DNA of 64,000 nucleotides from Gammaproteobacteria bacterium (GTDB lineage Bacteria; Pseudomonadota; Gammaproteobacteria; JAJFKO01): the NCBI GenBank assembly GCA_028284465.1, contig JANQRR010000010.1, forward strand, positions 62,001 to 126,000. The letters are read 5' to 3'. Below the pieces are notes generated by a model. That model saw only the letters and a program-made list of their open reading frames with translations, was not told the origin of the DNA and did no database searches. Positions 46,849-56,541 of this stretch are shown here, one piece after another. Within the stretch, counting starts at the first letter, position 1. The number at the start of each line of letters is the position of its first letter. Both the position numbers and the translations under genes were made by a program.

Positions 46849-49800
46849 TCATCCATGGGATGATGGCTGTATAGCGCTAGAAGTTACTGATGTTCCAGGA
46901 TCTTGACCAGTCGATGGTGTTGTTGATTGCGGTTCTGCACTCGGTGGCAGCGGCGCTGGCTCTTGAGGTGGAGGTGGCCATTTACCAACAATCCGCTTTG
47001 TTAGTTTTTTTTGCTGCTGTTGCGGTCGTCTCGCAACATGAGATTCTCTTTGAGAACCTGCTGCTCCAGTGTTTCCACTAGTCGATGTTGCAACATCTTG
47101 TACCGAAACTGGCAGCGGCGGCGGTGGCTCCGTAGGTGGTTCGAAATTAAATTGTTGCTTCGGTTGTTTCACAGTATGAGAACCTTCTTGAGAACTCGAT
47201 GGTCCCGTAGTTTGACTAGTCGATGGTATTGATGGCTCTCCTCGTTGCTTCAGAGCTGGAATCCTTCGTTTTGAAATTGGTGGTGGTGGCGGTGGTTTCT
47301 TAGGTGGTACAGGTGGAACTCTAACTCCCCTTTTGGAATCTTTTACTGATGGTGTTTGTGAAGATTGAGGTAGTGGTTCGAAAACTACTCTCTTACGTTC
47401 AATATAGGCTCTTGCTACTGCTTGTTTAAATTCTAATATTTTTTCTACCCGCTGATAAGCTGCAGATTTTTCAGTTTTGTTTTTACCGTCATTTTTACTT
47501 TTACCTTTACTATTTCGTTTAGGTAAAAATCGAAGGCTCATCCGTTGATATGTTGATCCTTTTTGCAATTTCTTTTCCGGGTTGCTATATTTTTCTTTAA
47601 GTACCTGCAAAGTAACGGGGTTATCTTCACTAAAACCTAATCGAAACGTATCATTTTCATCAATTTTAAAATACTCCCCAATTTGTTTAATTTGTTGTGG
47701 TGTCAGTAATCGAAATTGCTCTTCATCTCTTAAGATTGCTGTAGCATTTTCAATTCCACTCTTAACGATAAGTACCACTATTACCAACTGCTTGAATTCT
47801 AACAAACTTTTCATTCGTTCGTAAATTTCAATTAATGGAACATCATCTTTTTCTTTACCTTTAGCGTTCTTCGAGTTTTCATATTTTTTCTCAAGCGCTT
47901 CCAAAGTAACAAACTCGTTATCTTCAAAACCTAGCTGATGTTTATCAGCTGGGTCAATTTTATAATGGACATCAATTTCGTTAATTTGCTCACGACTCAT
48001 AAGGTGACATAATGTTTCGTCTTGCAAAATTTCCATAGCGGGTTCAAGCCCTTTTTTAGCCAGCTTTGTCACTTCTCCCGTGTATGGAAATTCATTATGG
48101 ATATGCACTGAATATGGCCAATTTGATCCTTGTTGTTTACATTGCATAAAGGATCGCGCTTCTTTTTTAAACATAAAAAGTTGCTCCCGGTAAACTTTTT
48201 GATCTTCATCTTTCTTTATTTTTTTCTTTCCCTTATTCTTACCTTTAATCTTTTGTTTCTTTCCTTTCTGCCTTTGTTGCTTCAATTCTATTGACTGTGA
48301 TTCTTTTATAGGTTGAAGTTTAACTTTAGCCAGTCGTAAAACTTCGTTAAAATTCTCGGTAACCGTTTCACCATGATTTTCTGCAACATACTGCTTGATT
48401 TCGTGTAATTCAAGATTGTTAAGTCGTTTATTGAATAATGTTCCATATAATCTAATTATTTTTTTCCTGGCTTGTGATAGTTCATTATTATCTACTGGCA
48501 ACAAACTTTCTATATTTTGTTTCACGAAACCCGCTTTCTTCCTCTCATCGACGACATATTGCAACCGCATCATCAAGGGAATGTATCTAACAGCTTCTAT
48601 GGGCAATGTGAATATAAAGCCAAAAGAACTTTCCCTTTTATTAAATAAAGTTTTTATTCTACAAATATTTTGAGTGTCTTCCAATAAACTTATTATAAAG
48701 TCTTTATTATTCTTATGATTTATCATAATATTAATAAAATACTTGTTACTGATCAGCATCGATATCATAATCTTGCTCAAAAAGTATTTGGCTGCTTTAA
48801 GAAATTCTAATGCAAGTTCAGCGTATGCACCTCCTCCTGCTGCTTGCAGAACACCATATGCTGACTCAGTTACTTTTTTACGATATCTCTTCAGCAAATC
48901 AAACTTTTCTTTTGTTGTTTTGCCTGAAAATGCATGTTCGAATAATCTATAGTCACTAATTAATAACACCATTACTTGATCTGAGAGGCCCCTATCAATT
49001 TCGTTTTCTTCATTCGGTTCAGCTAATGCATACAGTTTATCCGCAATTATTGTTAGCTTATTCTCATATAGATCTACAAGCTTAACTAAATTAGCTGGCG
49101 TAGCTTGAGCAAGTAAGAAAGCATTCTTAATAAAAGGATCAGAAAGTACATCATAGTTTTCTATAAAAAAATTAACCGGATCAAGTTGTACTGTTTCTCT
49201 TGAGTCAATTAATGAAGTAGATGAAGAAGTCGATGGCTCAGGTCCTAATGGATCAGATGGTTCAGGCGGCAGAGCAAACTCATTATACACTCTAAACCGC
49301 TGCTCTATAGGCCCAAATATCTTTTTGATAGAATTATAAAAACTTAGACCTTTTTTAGTTTCACTCGAATGCTGTACCAATATCTCAATAATACTGGACA
49401 GATCAAGCTTTCCATAGTTTGAGTTTAACAATAACTTCGATTCAAATACCCTTATTGCAATTTCAGGATACTCTAAAGCTGCTTGTTTTAAACAATTCCA
49501 TGCTTCTAAGTATCTTGCCGCATTAACTATTACTTCTTGCCAATACAATTCAGTATAAGAAATCTCTTCATCATCATGATATTTTACATAAACCTTTACT
49601 ACTTCTTCAGGAGAAAGCAATTTATACATTTCACTATCAGGGTTAAATAGCTCTTCAGCATGTTCCGAAATATCAGTTAAAGTTTCTAATAATAAGCCGC
49701 TCTGCCTTAGTTCTTTAAATACTGTTTTTATAAACTCTAGATCATCTTGATATTGAAAAACAACGTCATGTCTTTCAGCATCACTCAACGATGAACAAAC

Positions 49801-50121
49801 TTTTTTTCGCGATATAAATTGAGTAGCTAGTTGCTTATTCAGTTTGGAAAATTCTATAATTTTATTATTCGACAGAGTCTCTAAAGACATATTGCTACGC
49901 TCTAGATTTTCGAGCAATACTTTTATAAAATCCGGTTCAGCTTTATATTTAGTAAGAATGCTACATATTTGATCATGATTAAGTAAGGAACGAATCTTTG
50001 GCCGTGATGTGATTAACGCCGCTAAACGCTTATCTTTTTTAGCAAGCTCAACAATCTTACTACGTTGAATTGCTTTTGGTCTAGATAATAAACGTGACTT
50101 CCAATACAGGTATAACTTCAT
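46849..50121 (-). CDS. Giant protein GP2 with duplicated C-terminal module and proline-rich tail
   Basis: 1090 aa, no signal peptide. The N-terminal 480 residues carry the helical repeat shared with GP1 (units near 25-60, 90-125, 155-182, 220-251, 380-398, 452-475) and the core SFYNSIKKIFG (260-270) and VLLISDYRLFEHAF (385-398). Residues 618-640 are extremely Lys-rich (KGKNKGKKKIKK), NLS-like. Two copies of the C-terminal module follow at about 690-778 (AMEILQDETL to SLLEFK) and 790-899 (ATAILRDEEQ to KILEFK). The tail from 920 has RVPPVPPKKPPPPPP, EPPPPLP and WPPPPQEPAPLPP, the forms of SH3, profilin and EVH1 ligands. It lies 187 bases upstream of GP1, same strand. No family recognised. Confidence 0.85.
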   Translation of the reverse strand: MKLYLYWKSRLLSRPKAIQRSKIVELAKKDKRLAALITSRPKIRSLLNHDQICSILTKYKAEPDFIKVLLENLERSNMSLETLSNNKIIEFSKLNKQLATQFISRKKVCSSLSDAERHDVVFQYQDDLEFIKTVFKELRQSGLLLETLTDISEHAEELFNPDSEMYKLLSPEEVVKVYVKYHDDEEISYTELYWQEVIVNAARYLEAWNCLKQAALEYPEIAIRVFESKLLLNSNYGKLDLSSIIEILVQHSSETKKGLSFYNSIKKIFGPIEQRFRVYNEFALPPEPSDPLGPEPSTSSSTSLIDSRETVQLDPVNFFIENYDVLSDPFIKNAFLLAQATPANLVKLVDLYENKLTIIADKLYALAEPNEENEIDRGLSDQVMVLLISDYRLFEHAFSGKTTKEKFDLLKRYRKKVTESAYGVLQAAGGGAYAELALEFLKAAKYFLSKIMISMLISNKYFINIMINHKNNKDFIISLLEDTQNICRIKTLFNKRESSFGFIFTLPIEAVRYIPLMMRLQYVVDERKKAGFVKQNIESLLPVDNNELSQARKKIIRLYGTLFNKRLNNLELHEIKQYVAENHGETVTENFNEVLRLAKVKLQPIKESQSIELKQQRQKGKKQKIKGKNKGKKKIKKDEDQKVYREQLFMFKKEARSFMQCKQQGSNWPYSVHIHNEFPYTGEVTKLAKKGLEPAMEILQDETLCHLMSREQINEIDVHYKIDPADKHQLGFEDNEFVTLEALEKKYENSKNAKGKEKDDVPLIEIYERMKSLLEFKQLVIVVLIVKSGIENATAILRDEEQFRLLTPQQIKQIGEYFKIDENDTFRLGFSEDNPVTLQVLKEKYSNPEKKLQKGSTYQRMSLRFLPKRNSKGKSKNDGKNKTEKSAAYQRVEKILEFKQAVARAYIERKRVVFEPLPQSSQTPSVKDSKRGVRVPPVPPKKPPPPPPISKRRIPALKQRGEPSIPSTSQTTGPSSSQEGSHTVKQPKQQFNFEPPTEPPPPLPVSVQDVATSTSGNTGAAGSQRESHVARRPQQQQKKLTKRIVGKWPPPPQEPAPLPPSAEPQSTTPSTGQDPGTSVTSSAIQPSSHG

Positions 50122-50153
50122 GTCTAAGTTCTCCTATCCATGCTCAATGCAGT

Positions 50154-50182
50154 ATTATACATCATAATTGAACAAATAATAA
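50154..50182 (-). promoter_or_regulatory. Promoter of GP2
   Basis: Reverse strand TTATTA (50182-50177), 17-base spacer, perfect TATAAT (50159-50154), 32 bases before ATG 50121; GGAG lies ahead of the start. Confidence 0.6.
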
Positions 50183-50301
50183 GCGAAATTGGAAAAATTC
50201 AGTAATAACGTAAATCTTCCATTGGATCATCTACTTAAGACGCCAACAATTGATATTTATTTTTATACGCTAATAAGCTTTTCTCGCTATCTAACAGAAA
50301 A

Positions 50302-50380
50302 TGGCAATTCTGCCAAAAGTACATGCCAAAAAGTGGCAAATTTGCCAAAAGTACGTGCCTAAAAATGGCAGCATTGCCTA
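50302..50380. repeat. 32-bp tandem repeat of small hairpins
   Basis: TGGCA begins at 50302, 50334 and 50366, an exact 32-bp period. Each unit is TGGCAA-nnn-TGCC followed by AAAAGTACRTGCC in the first two; the third is partial and runs over the tsaD stop codon. Each unit can form a TGGCA/TGCCA hairpin. It lies between tsaD and GP2, in a 256-base gap. Confidence 0.85.
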
Positions 50381-51391
50381 AAATCGGGGGATCGTTTCCA
50401 TATGCCAGCGCGGATATACCTTAATGCTTAAGTCATCATGCTGGCCATGTTGCAAACGTTGATAGCCGGCATACGCAATCATTGCGCCATTGTCAGTGCA
50501 AAATTCCAAACGTGGATAATATAATTGAACAGATTCTTTTTCAGCCATGGTTTGCAGAGCTTGACGTAAAGCTTGATTAGCGCCAACTCCGCCAGCAACC
50601 ACTAAATTTTGCAATCCAGTTTGTTGCAACGCCCGACGACACTTAATCACTAAGGTTGCTACTACCGCATCTTCAAACGCTCGAGCAATGTCAGCACGTG
50701 CTTGCTGATCTTGAGTTGACTTATGCCAAGTATTGACCGTAAACGTTTTTAAACCACTGAAACTAAAATCCAAGCCAGGACGATCAGTCATCGGGCGCGG
50801 AAAATGATAACGTTGCGGATCACCTTGGCTAGCAAGTTTAGCAACTTCAGGCCCCCCCGGATAAGCTAAGCCCAACAGACGAGCAACTTTATCGAAAGCT
50901 TCGCCCGCTGCATCATCAACTGATTGGCCTAATAACGTATATTTGCCTATGGCATCAACCTGGATCAATTGGGTATGTCCACCGGATACCAATAGAGCAA
51001 TGAATGGCAATGGCGGTGGTGTGGCTTCAAGCATCACTGCTAATAAATGCCCTTCCATATGATGCACGCCAACGCTTGGAATAGATAAAGCCCAACCTAA
51101 ACTGCGACCGACACAAGCTCCCACCAGCAAAGCACCTATTAACCCTGGCCCTGCGGTATATGCAATACCATCAAGCTGTTGCAGCTTGAGATCCGCTGCT
51201 GCCAAGGTTTGTTGGATCAATGGCACAATGCGACGTTGATGATCGCGTGACGCCAATTCAGGCACCACACCACCGTATTGCGCGTGCAACTCAACTTGGC
51301 TATGCAACGCATGCGCCAATAAGCCGGCTTGGCTGTCATAGACTGCTATGCCGGTTTCATCACAAGAAGTTTCAATACCTAATACTCGCAT
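50378..51391 (-). CDS. tsaD: tRNA N6-adenosine threonylcarbamoyltransferase TsaD
   Basis: 337 aa from ATG 51391 ([19 protein letters not shown]); the frame extends 26 codons upstream without family similarity. The metal site HHMEGHLLA and phosphate loops [11 protein letters not shown] and [13 protein letters not shown] are intact. It completes t6A37 formation in tRNAs. It diverges from rpsU, the usual arrangement. Confidence 0.97.
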   Translation of the reverse strand: MRVLGIETSCDETGIAVYDSQAGLLAHALHSQVELHAQYGGVVPELASRDHQRRIVPLIQQTLAAADLKLQQLDGIAYTAGPGLIGALLVGACVGRSLGWALSIPSVGVHHMEGHLLAVMLEATPPPLPFIALLVSGGHTQLIQVDAIGKYTLLGQSVDDAAGEAFDKVARLLGLAYPGGPEVAKLASQGDPQRYHFPRPMTDRPGLDFSFSGLKTFTVNTWHKSTQDQQARADIARAFEDAVVATLVIKCRRALQQTGLQNLVVAGGVGANQALRQALQTMAEKESVQLYYPRLEFCTDNGAMIAYAGYQRLQHGQHDDLSIKVYPRWHMETIPRF

Positions 51392-51534
51392 GCTGTCAAT
51401 TATAACGAAAATTGGTAAAATGTTTACATAAACTGCCTCAGCTGCTTGCACTAGTAACGATTTAGGCATAGAATTCGCCGCTTGAGCACTTTTTTATTGC
51501 TTCATCAACACTTACAGGAGAGCAACGTTAGCTT

Positions 51535-51789
51535 ATGCCAAGAATTAAACTTACCCAGAGTCGTGGTTCTGACGATTTTTCCGGTGCGCTGCGCCGCTTC
51601 AAACGTGCTTGCGAAAAAGCTGGCATTCTGACTGAAACCCGCCGTCGTGAATTTTACGAAAAGCCGACCGCAGTACGCAAACGCAAAGCTGCAGCGGCGA
51701 AAAAACGTGCAGCTAAACAACGACGCGCTGAAGATCCGGTTAGAGCTGCTGCCGAAGACCGTAGCAAAGGTGGCAGAGGCAAACGTTAA
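51535..51789 (+). CDS. rpsU: 30S ribosomal protein S21
   Basis: 84 aa. The core [37 protein letters not shown] (in part) is S21. After the usual end near residue 70 there is a tail of about 14 residues ([19 protein letters not shown] region) not found in Escherichia coli S21. AGGAG precedes the start. First gene of the macromolecular-synthesis cluster. Confidence 0.96.
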   Translation: MPRIKLTQSRGSDDFSGALRRFKRACEKAGILTETRRREFYEKPTAVRKRKAAAAKKRAAKQRRAEDPVRAAAEDRSKGGRGKR

Positions 51790-51791
51790 TT

Positions 51792-52238
51792 ATGGCGCTT
51801 AAAGACCAAATTCAAGCTGCTGTTAAAACCGCGATGCGGGAAAAAGCCAAAGAGCGGTTAGCCATTTTACGTTTGATAACCGCTGCAATTAAGCAGCAAG
51901 AAGTTGACAGCCGGCAAGAATTGAATGAATCTCAAGTGCTCGCTACGCTTGATAAAATGATCAAGCAACGCCAAGAATCCATTAAACAATTTACCGCAGG
52001 CCAACGTGATGATTTAGTGGCAAAAGAACAAGCTGAAATTGCCGTGATCAAACAATTCTTGCCTAGTGCTTTGTCAACGGAAGAAATTGATGCATTGATC
52101 CAACAAGCCATTAATGAAACTGGGGCTGATTCAATGCAAGCAATGGGCAAAGTTATGGCTATTATCAAACCTAAGGTGCAAGGCCGGGCTGATATGGCTG
52201 CCGTTAGTCAGAAGGTTAAAGCACAGTTAACACAGTAA
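51792..52238 (+). CDS. yqeY: GatB/YqeY family protein
   Basis: 148 aa, full-length YqeY: LKDQIQAAVKTAMREKAKERLAILRLI (in part), the EIAVIKQFLPSALSTEEI block and the C-terminal AMGKVMAIIKPKVQGRADMAAVS, shared with the tail domain of GatB. It may bind tRNA. It starts 2 bases after rpsU. The rpsU-yqeY-dnaG-rpoD order is widespread. Confidence 0.95.
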   Translation: MALKDQIQAAVKTAMREKAKERLAILRLITAAIKQQEVDSRQELNESQVLATLDKMIKQRQESIKQFTAGQRDDLVAKEQAEIAVIKQFLPSALSTEEIDALIQQAINETGADSMQAMGKVMAIIKPKVQGRADMAAVSQKVKAQLTQ

Positions 52239-52280
52239 AAATAATATCCTCGCAGAATATTTTTACAGGTATGCTATAAT
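52235..52280 (+). promoter_or_regulatory. Hairpin and promoter between yqeY and dnaG
   Basis: GTAAAAATA (52235-52243) pairs with TATTTTTAC (52258-52266), a possible weak terminator overlapping the yqeY stop. Right after it comes an extended -10 box TGCTATAAT (52272-52280) without a good -35 box. Together they can lower rpsU-yqeY read-through and restart transcription for dnaG, as in the Escherichia coli cluster. Confidence 0.55.
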
Positions 52281-52318
52281 CACTTTTGAAAATTAGTCGT
52301 AGTAACAAAAAAGCTATC

Positions 52319-54118
52319 ATGCCAAAACAGCACATTCCACGCCCTTTCATCGATGATGTGATCACGCGTACCGATATCGTTGAACTTATCGACGCTCGCG
52401 TTCATTTAAAAAAAGCGGGGCGTAATTATGCCGCTTGCTGCCCATTTCATGAAGAAAAAACGCCATCGTTTACGGTGAGCCCGCAAAAACAATTTTATCA
52501 TTGCTTTGGTTGCGGCGCTCATGGCAACGCTATCAGCTTTTTAATAGAATACGACCGCTTAAGTTTTATTGAAGCTGTTGAAACGTTAGCGAATGCAGCG
52601 GGGCTTACTCTACCTGTTAATGCTGATCAATCTGGCCAACATAAAAATTTATCTGACCATTATGAATTACTAACAAAAGTATCAACCTATTATCAACAGC
52701 AATTGCGTCATCATGCTGAAGCTAAACAGGCAGTTGCGTATCTTAAAGCGCGCGGTGTGGATGGCCGCACTGCAAAATTATTTGCGATAGGATATGCGCC
52801 AGCTGGTTGGCATAATTTAACGACACACTTTGGTAATAGCCGTACTATTCAGCAACAATTAACGGCTACTGGCATGCTAACAGAAAAAAACCAAAACGCT
52901 TACGATCGATTTCGCCAACGGATCATGTTTCCAATCCGTGATCCACGTGGGCGAGTGATCGGTTTCGGTGGTCGCACGCTTAATGACGACACACCGAAAT
53001 ATTTAAATTCTCCGGAAACCGCTATTTATCATAAAAGCAAAGCATTATATGGTTTATATGAATTGTTACAAAAGAATCGACAAGTAAATGAAATTATTAT
53101 TGTCGAAGGTTATCTGGATGTTATTGCACTCGCGCAACACGGCATTACCAACGTGGTTGCAACTTTAGGCACAGCGACTACCAAAGAACATTTACAATTA
53201 TTATTTCGTTATAGTCAGCAATTAATCTTTTGCTTTGATGGCGATGCCGCAGGCAAACAAGCTGCTTGGCGAGCTTTGCAAACCAGTTTACCCTTGCTGC
53301 AAGATGGCGTTAATATACGCTTTTTATTTCTACCTGAGGGCGAAGATCCTGATAGCATGGTGCGCCAACAGGGTGCGCAAGCATTGCAACAACAATTACA
53401 ACAAGCAAGTAGTTTAGCGGATTTTATGTTTAAGGAATTATGTGCTGATCTTGATATTGCCGATCCAGCTGGCAAAGCCAAACTTAAACACGCCGCAAGT
53501 CCACTACTAAAACAAGTGCCTGCTGGCGTATTTAAACAATTGCTGATCGAACGCCTAGCCAAATTGATCAGAATTGATAGCAACAAACTGGATCATATGC
53601 TGGATGATAAAGCTGCACTTAGTGTAGGTGTAGCCACAGCTCGCGGTAAACAACTTGATAAACCTATGACGCCGCTACGTCTTGCGTTGAGTTTATTGCT
53701 GCAATACCCTCAGTTAGCAGCCTCAATTCATGATCAACAGCCACAAATTAATGCCATATCCTTACCTGGGATCGAATATTTACAACAAGTCTTGCAAATT
53801 CTTGCGCAAAATCCACAGTTAACAACCGGAGCTTTGTTAGAGTATTGGCGAGACCAACCTATTCATCCACATCTGGTAAAATTGGCCACTTGGCAACATC
53901 CTGTGCCTGAAACTGGCCTAGAAGCAGAGCTCCATGGCAGCCTCAAACGGCTTCTACATCAGCAACAAGATTATGAAATGGAGCGATTATTGACCAAGGC
54001 AACCTTGCAAGGCCTAGTTGCAGATGAAAAAAAATTACTACAGGACTTAATAAAACGACAAAAGCAACTACAATTAAGTAAAAATAATCTCGGGGGTGAC
54101 ATTAGCGAAGCATCATAA
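52319..54118 (+). CDS. dnaG: DNA primase
   Basis: 599 aa from ATG 52319 (MPKQHIPRPFIDDVI); no clear ribosome-binding site, and the upstream TTG at 52286 is unlikely. The zinc-binding CHC2 domain has CPFHEEKTPSF and FHCFGCGAHG; the TOPRIM core has IIVEGYLDVIALAQHG and FCFDGDAAGKQAAWRA; the C-terminal helicase-binding region is present. It makes replication primers. Confidence 0.97.
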   Translation: MPKQHIPRPFIDDVITRTDIVELIDARVHLKKAGRNYAACCPFHEEKTPSFTVSPQKQFYHCFGCGAHGNAISFLIEYDRLSFIEAVETLANAAGLTLPVNADQSGQHKNLSDHYELLTKVSTYYQQQLRHHAEAKQAVAYLKARGVDGRTAKLFAIGYAPAGWHNLTTHFGNSRTIQQQLTATGMLTEKNQNAYDRFRQRIMFPIRDPRGRVIGFGGRTLNDDTPKYLNSPETAIYHKSKALYGLYELLQKNRQVNEIIIVEGYLDVIALAQHGITNVVATLGTATTKEHLQLLFRYSQQLIFCFDGDAAGKQAAWRALQTSLPLLQDGVNIRFLFLPEGEDPDSMVRQQGAQALQQQLQQASSLADFMFKELCADLDIADPAGKAKLKHAASPLLKQVPAGVFKQLLIERLAKLIRIDSNKLDHMLDDKAALSVGVATARGKQLDKPMTPLRLALSLLLQYPQLAASIHDQQPQINAISLPGIEYLQQVLQILAQNPQLTTGALLEYWRDQPIHPHLVKLATWQHPVPETGLEAELHGSLKRLLHQQQDYEMERLLTKATLQGLVADEKKLLQDLIKRQKQLQLSKNNLGGDISEAS

Positions 54119-54272
54119 AATAACCTAGAAAAAAAACTGCTTTCTAAATAGAAAATCGCTAAAATGTCCTAATACTCTAGATTAGTATGTATAAAAAGGT
54201 TACAATGCAAAGTTTTATGATAAATAATTTTGTCATAAGTCATCGTCAATTATGGGAAAAGGTGCGAGCACA

Positions 54273-56300
54273 ATGCCAAAAACCAAGACTATGTCATCTA
54301 AGCCTGATAAAACTAAAAATAAAGATCAGCAAACATCTGAGCCTGATAAAACTCAAGATAAAGATCAGCAAACATCGCAATTAAAATTGCTCATTGCCAA
54401 AGGTAAAGATCAAGGTTATCTTACGCTATCTGAAATTAACGACATGCTGCCTGAAGATATTGTGGCAGAAAAAATTGATGATATCATTAATACCTGTGGT
54501 GCTTTAGGGATCGGCATCTATGAAAGTCCACCTGATGCTGACACTTTATTATTAGCGGAAGATACCGCTAGCGCCGATGATGATGAATCTGCCGTTGAAG
54601 AAGCAGCAGTAGCATTAGCATCGAGTGAATCAGAAGGTCGCACGACTGATCCTGTACGCATGTATATGCGAGAAATGGGCACCGTTGGTTTGCTAACCCG
54701 CCAAGGCGAAATCGAAATTGCTAAACGCATTGAAAGTGGTTTGCGTCAAGTACTAGCAGCATTAGCAGACTATCCTGCAGTTATTGATATCGTTTTGCAA
54801 GAATATGAACGTTATCAGAAAGATGATATTAAATTAAATGATATCATTAACGGTTTTGCTGACACTGGCGATATTCAAGATAACTCTGCCAACACAGCTA
54901 CAGCTACTGAAGATAAAGCCGACGACGAAGCTATTGATAATAATGATACTGATAACGATAGCGATAGCGACAATGACGACGAAGAAGACGATGAATCCAG
55001 TGACAACAAAGATAATGACACTAGCCTTGCCGATTCTGGCCCTGATCCTGAGCTTGCTAATGAACGCTTCACAAAACTAAAAGAATTACATAACAAAGTT
55101 ATCACTGCCGTTGTTAAGCATGGCCAAAACCATAAAACCACTCAAGGCTTACGTAAACAGTTACGCGAAATATTTATGGAATTTAAATTAATTCCACGAC
55201 AATTTGATCGATTGACGTATGTCATTCGCAATATTTTAGCTGAGATCCGCATCCAAGAGCGTATTATTATGCGTCATTGTATTCAAAAAGCTAAAATGCC
55301 TCGTGAAGCTTTCATCAAATCATTTCCAGGCAATGAAATTAATCTAAAATGGCTTAACCGTCACTTAGAAAATCCTGATGATCCTGATGATGGCTGCAAA
55401 GTCGCTGTGCCTAAAAATGTGTGGAAGTCAGATAGATTAAAACCTTTTGCCCGTGACATTCATCGTGCTCAAAAGAAATTAGTGAGTTTAGAAGAAGAAT
55501 ATTGTGTCACCATTAGTAGGATTAAAGATATCAACCGCCGCATGTCGATCGGTGAAGCGCGCGCGCGCCGTGCCAAAAAAGAAATGGTGGAAGCTAATTT
55601 ACGCTTAGTTATTTCAATCGCGAAAAAATACACGAATCGCGGCTTACAGTTTTTAGATCTTATTCAAGAAGGCAACATTGGGTTAATGAAAGCAGTCGAT
55701 AAATTTGAATATCGTCGTGGTTACAAATTCTCAACCTATGCAACTTGGTGGATCCGTCAAGCGATCACCCGATCGATTGCCGATCAAGCACGCACTATCC
55801 GTATTCCAGTGCATATGATCGAAACTATCAATAAATTAAACCGCATCACGCGACAAATCTTACAAGAAAAAGGTAAAGAACCAAGCCCGGAAGAGTTAAG
55901 CCATTTAATGAGTATTCCTGAAGATAAAATTCGTAAGATTATGAAAATTGCTAAAGAACCTATCTCGATGGAAACTCCAATTGGCGATGATGAAGATTCA
56001 CACTTAGGTGATTTTATTGAAGACATTAGTATCATGGCACCTGATGAATCCGCTACGGTCGAAAGCTTACGCGAATCAACTAAAGAAATTTTAAGCGGGC
56101 TTACTCCAAGAGAAGCTAAAGTATTGCGCATGCGCTTTGGGATCGATATGAATACGGATCACACGCTTGAAGAAGTGGGTAAACAATTTGATGTGACTCG
56201 TGAACGTATTCGTCAAATTGAAGCTAAAGCTTTGCGCAAACTTCGCCACCCTACTCGCTCAGAACAATTACGCAGTTTTCTTGATGAAGAAGCTAAGTAG
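54273..56300 (+). CDS. rpoD: RNA polymerase sigma-70 factor RpoD
   Basis: 675 aa from ATG 54273 with AAGG upstream; ATG 54252 would add 7 residues. Region 1.1 starts at [24 protein letters not shown] (in part), region 1.2 has [18 protein letters not shown], regions 2.1-2.4 have [27 protein letters not shown] and [15 protein letters not shown], and region 4.2 has [27 protein letters not shown]. The non-conserved region holds a long Asp/Ser/Glu insert, and the N-terminus holds a 13-residue tandem repeat. Housekeeping sigma factor, end of the macromolecular-synthesis cluster. Confidence 0.97.
   Translation: MPKTKTMSSKPDKTKNKDQQTSEPDKTQDKDQQTSQLKLLIAKGKDQGYLTLSEINDMLPEDIVAEKIDDIINTCGALGIGIYESPPDADTLLLAEDTASADDDESAVEEAAVALASSESEGRTTDPVRMYMREMGTVGLLTRQGEIEIAKRIESGLRQVLAALADYPAVIDIVLQEYERYQKDDIKLNDIINGFADTGDIQDNSANTATATEDKADDEAIDNNDTDNDSDSDNDDEEDDESSDNKDNDTSLADSGPDPELANERFTKLKELHNKVITAVVKHGQNHKTTQGLRKQLREIFMEFKLIPRQFDRLTYVIRNILAEIRIQERIIMRHCIQKAKMPREAFIKSFPGNEINLKWLNRHLENPDDPDDGCKVAVPKNVWKSDRLKPFARDIHRAQKKLVSLEEEYCVTISRIKDINRRMSIGEARARRAKKEMVEANLRLVISIAKKYTNRGLQFLDLIQEGNIGLMKAVDKFEYRRGYKFSTYATWWIRQAITRSIADQARTIRIPVHMIETINKLNRITRQILQEKGKEPSPEELSHLMSIPEDKIRKIMKIAKEPISMETPIGDDEDSHLGDFIEDISIMAPDESATVESLRESTKEILSGLTPREAKVLRMRFGIDMNTDHTLEEVGKQFDVTRERIRQIEAKALRKLRHPTRSEQLRSFLDEEAK
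54303..54380 (+). repeat. 39-bp tandem repeat within rpoD
   Basis: Two adjacent copies (54303-54341 and 54342-54380) with few differences encode [13 protein letters not shown] and [13 protein letters not shown]. It keeps the frame and lengthens the disordered N-terminus before region 1.1. Confidence 0.9.
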
Positions 56301-56401
56301 TTGCAGTTGCAAAGTTACCGTTGGATAGTTACTTAAGTTGTTTAGCTTTAACTTGATCAGAATTCATAAGCGTGTAAAATTGTAACTTCTTCTATTCTTA
56401 C

Positions 56402-56475
<74 letters not shown>

Positions 56476-56541
56476 TTATATTTCTGCTGATAACCCTTTA
56501 TGTTTTCACTAGCTACTCTAGCTTCTAGCTATTGGAACAAT

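Noticed and set aside
50302-50380. Repeat array resembling a CRISPR
   Set aside because: The 32-bp period is fully repeated sequence with no unique spacers, and no cas genes are present.
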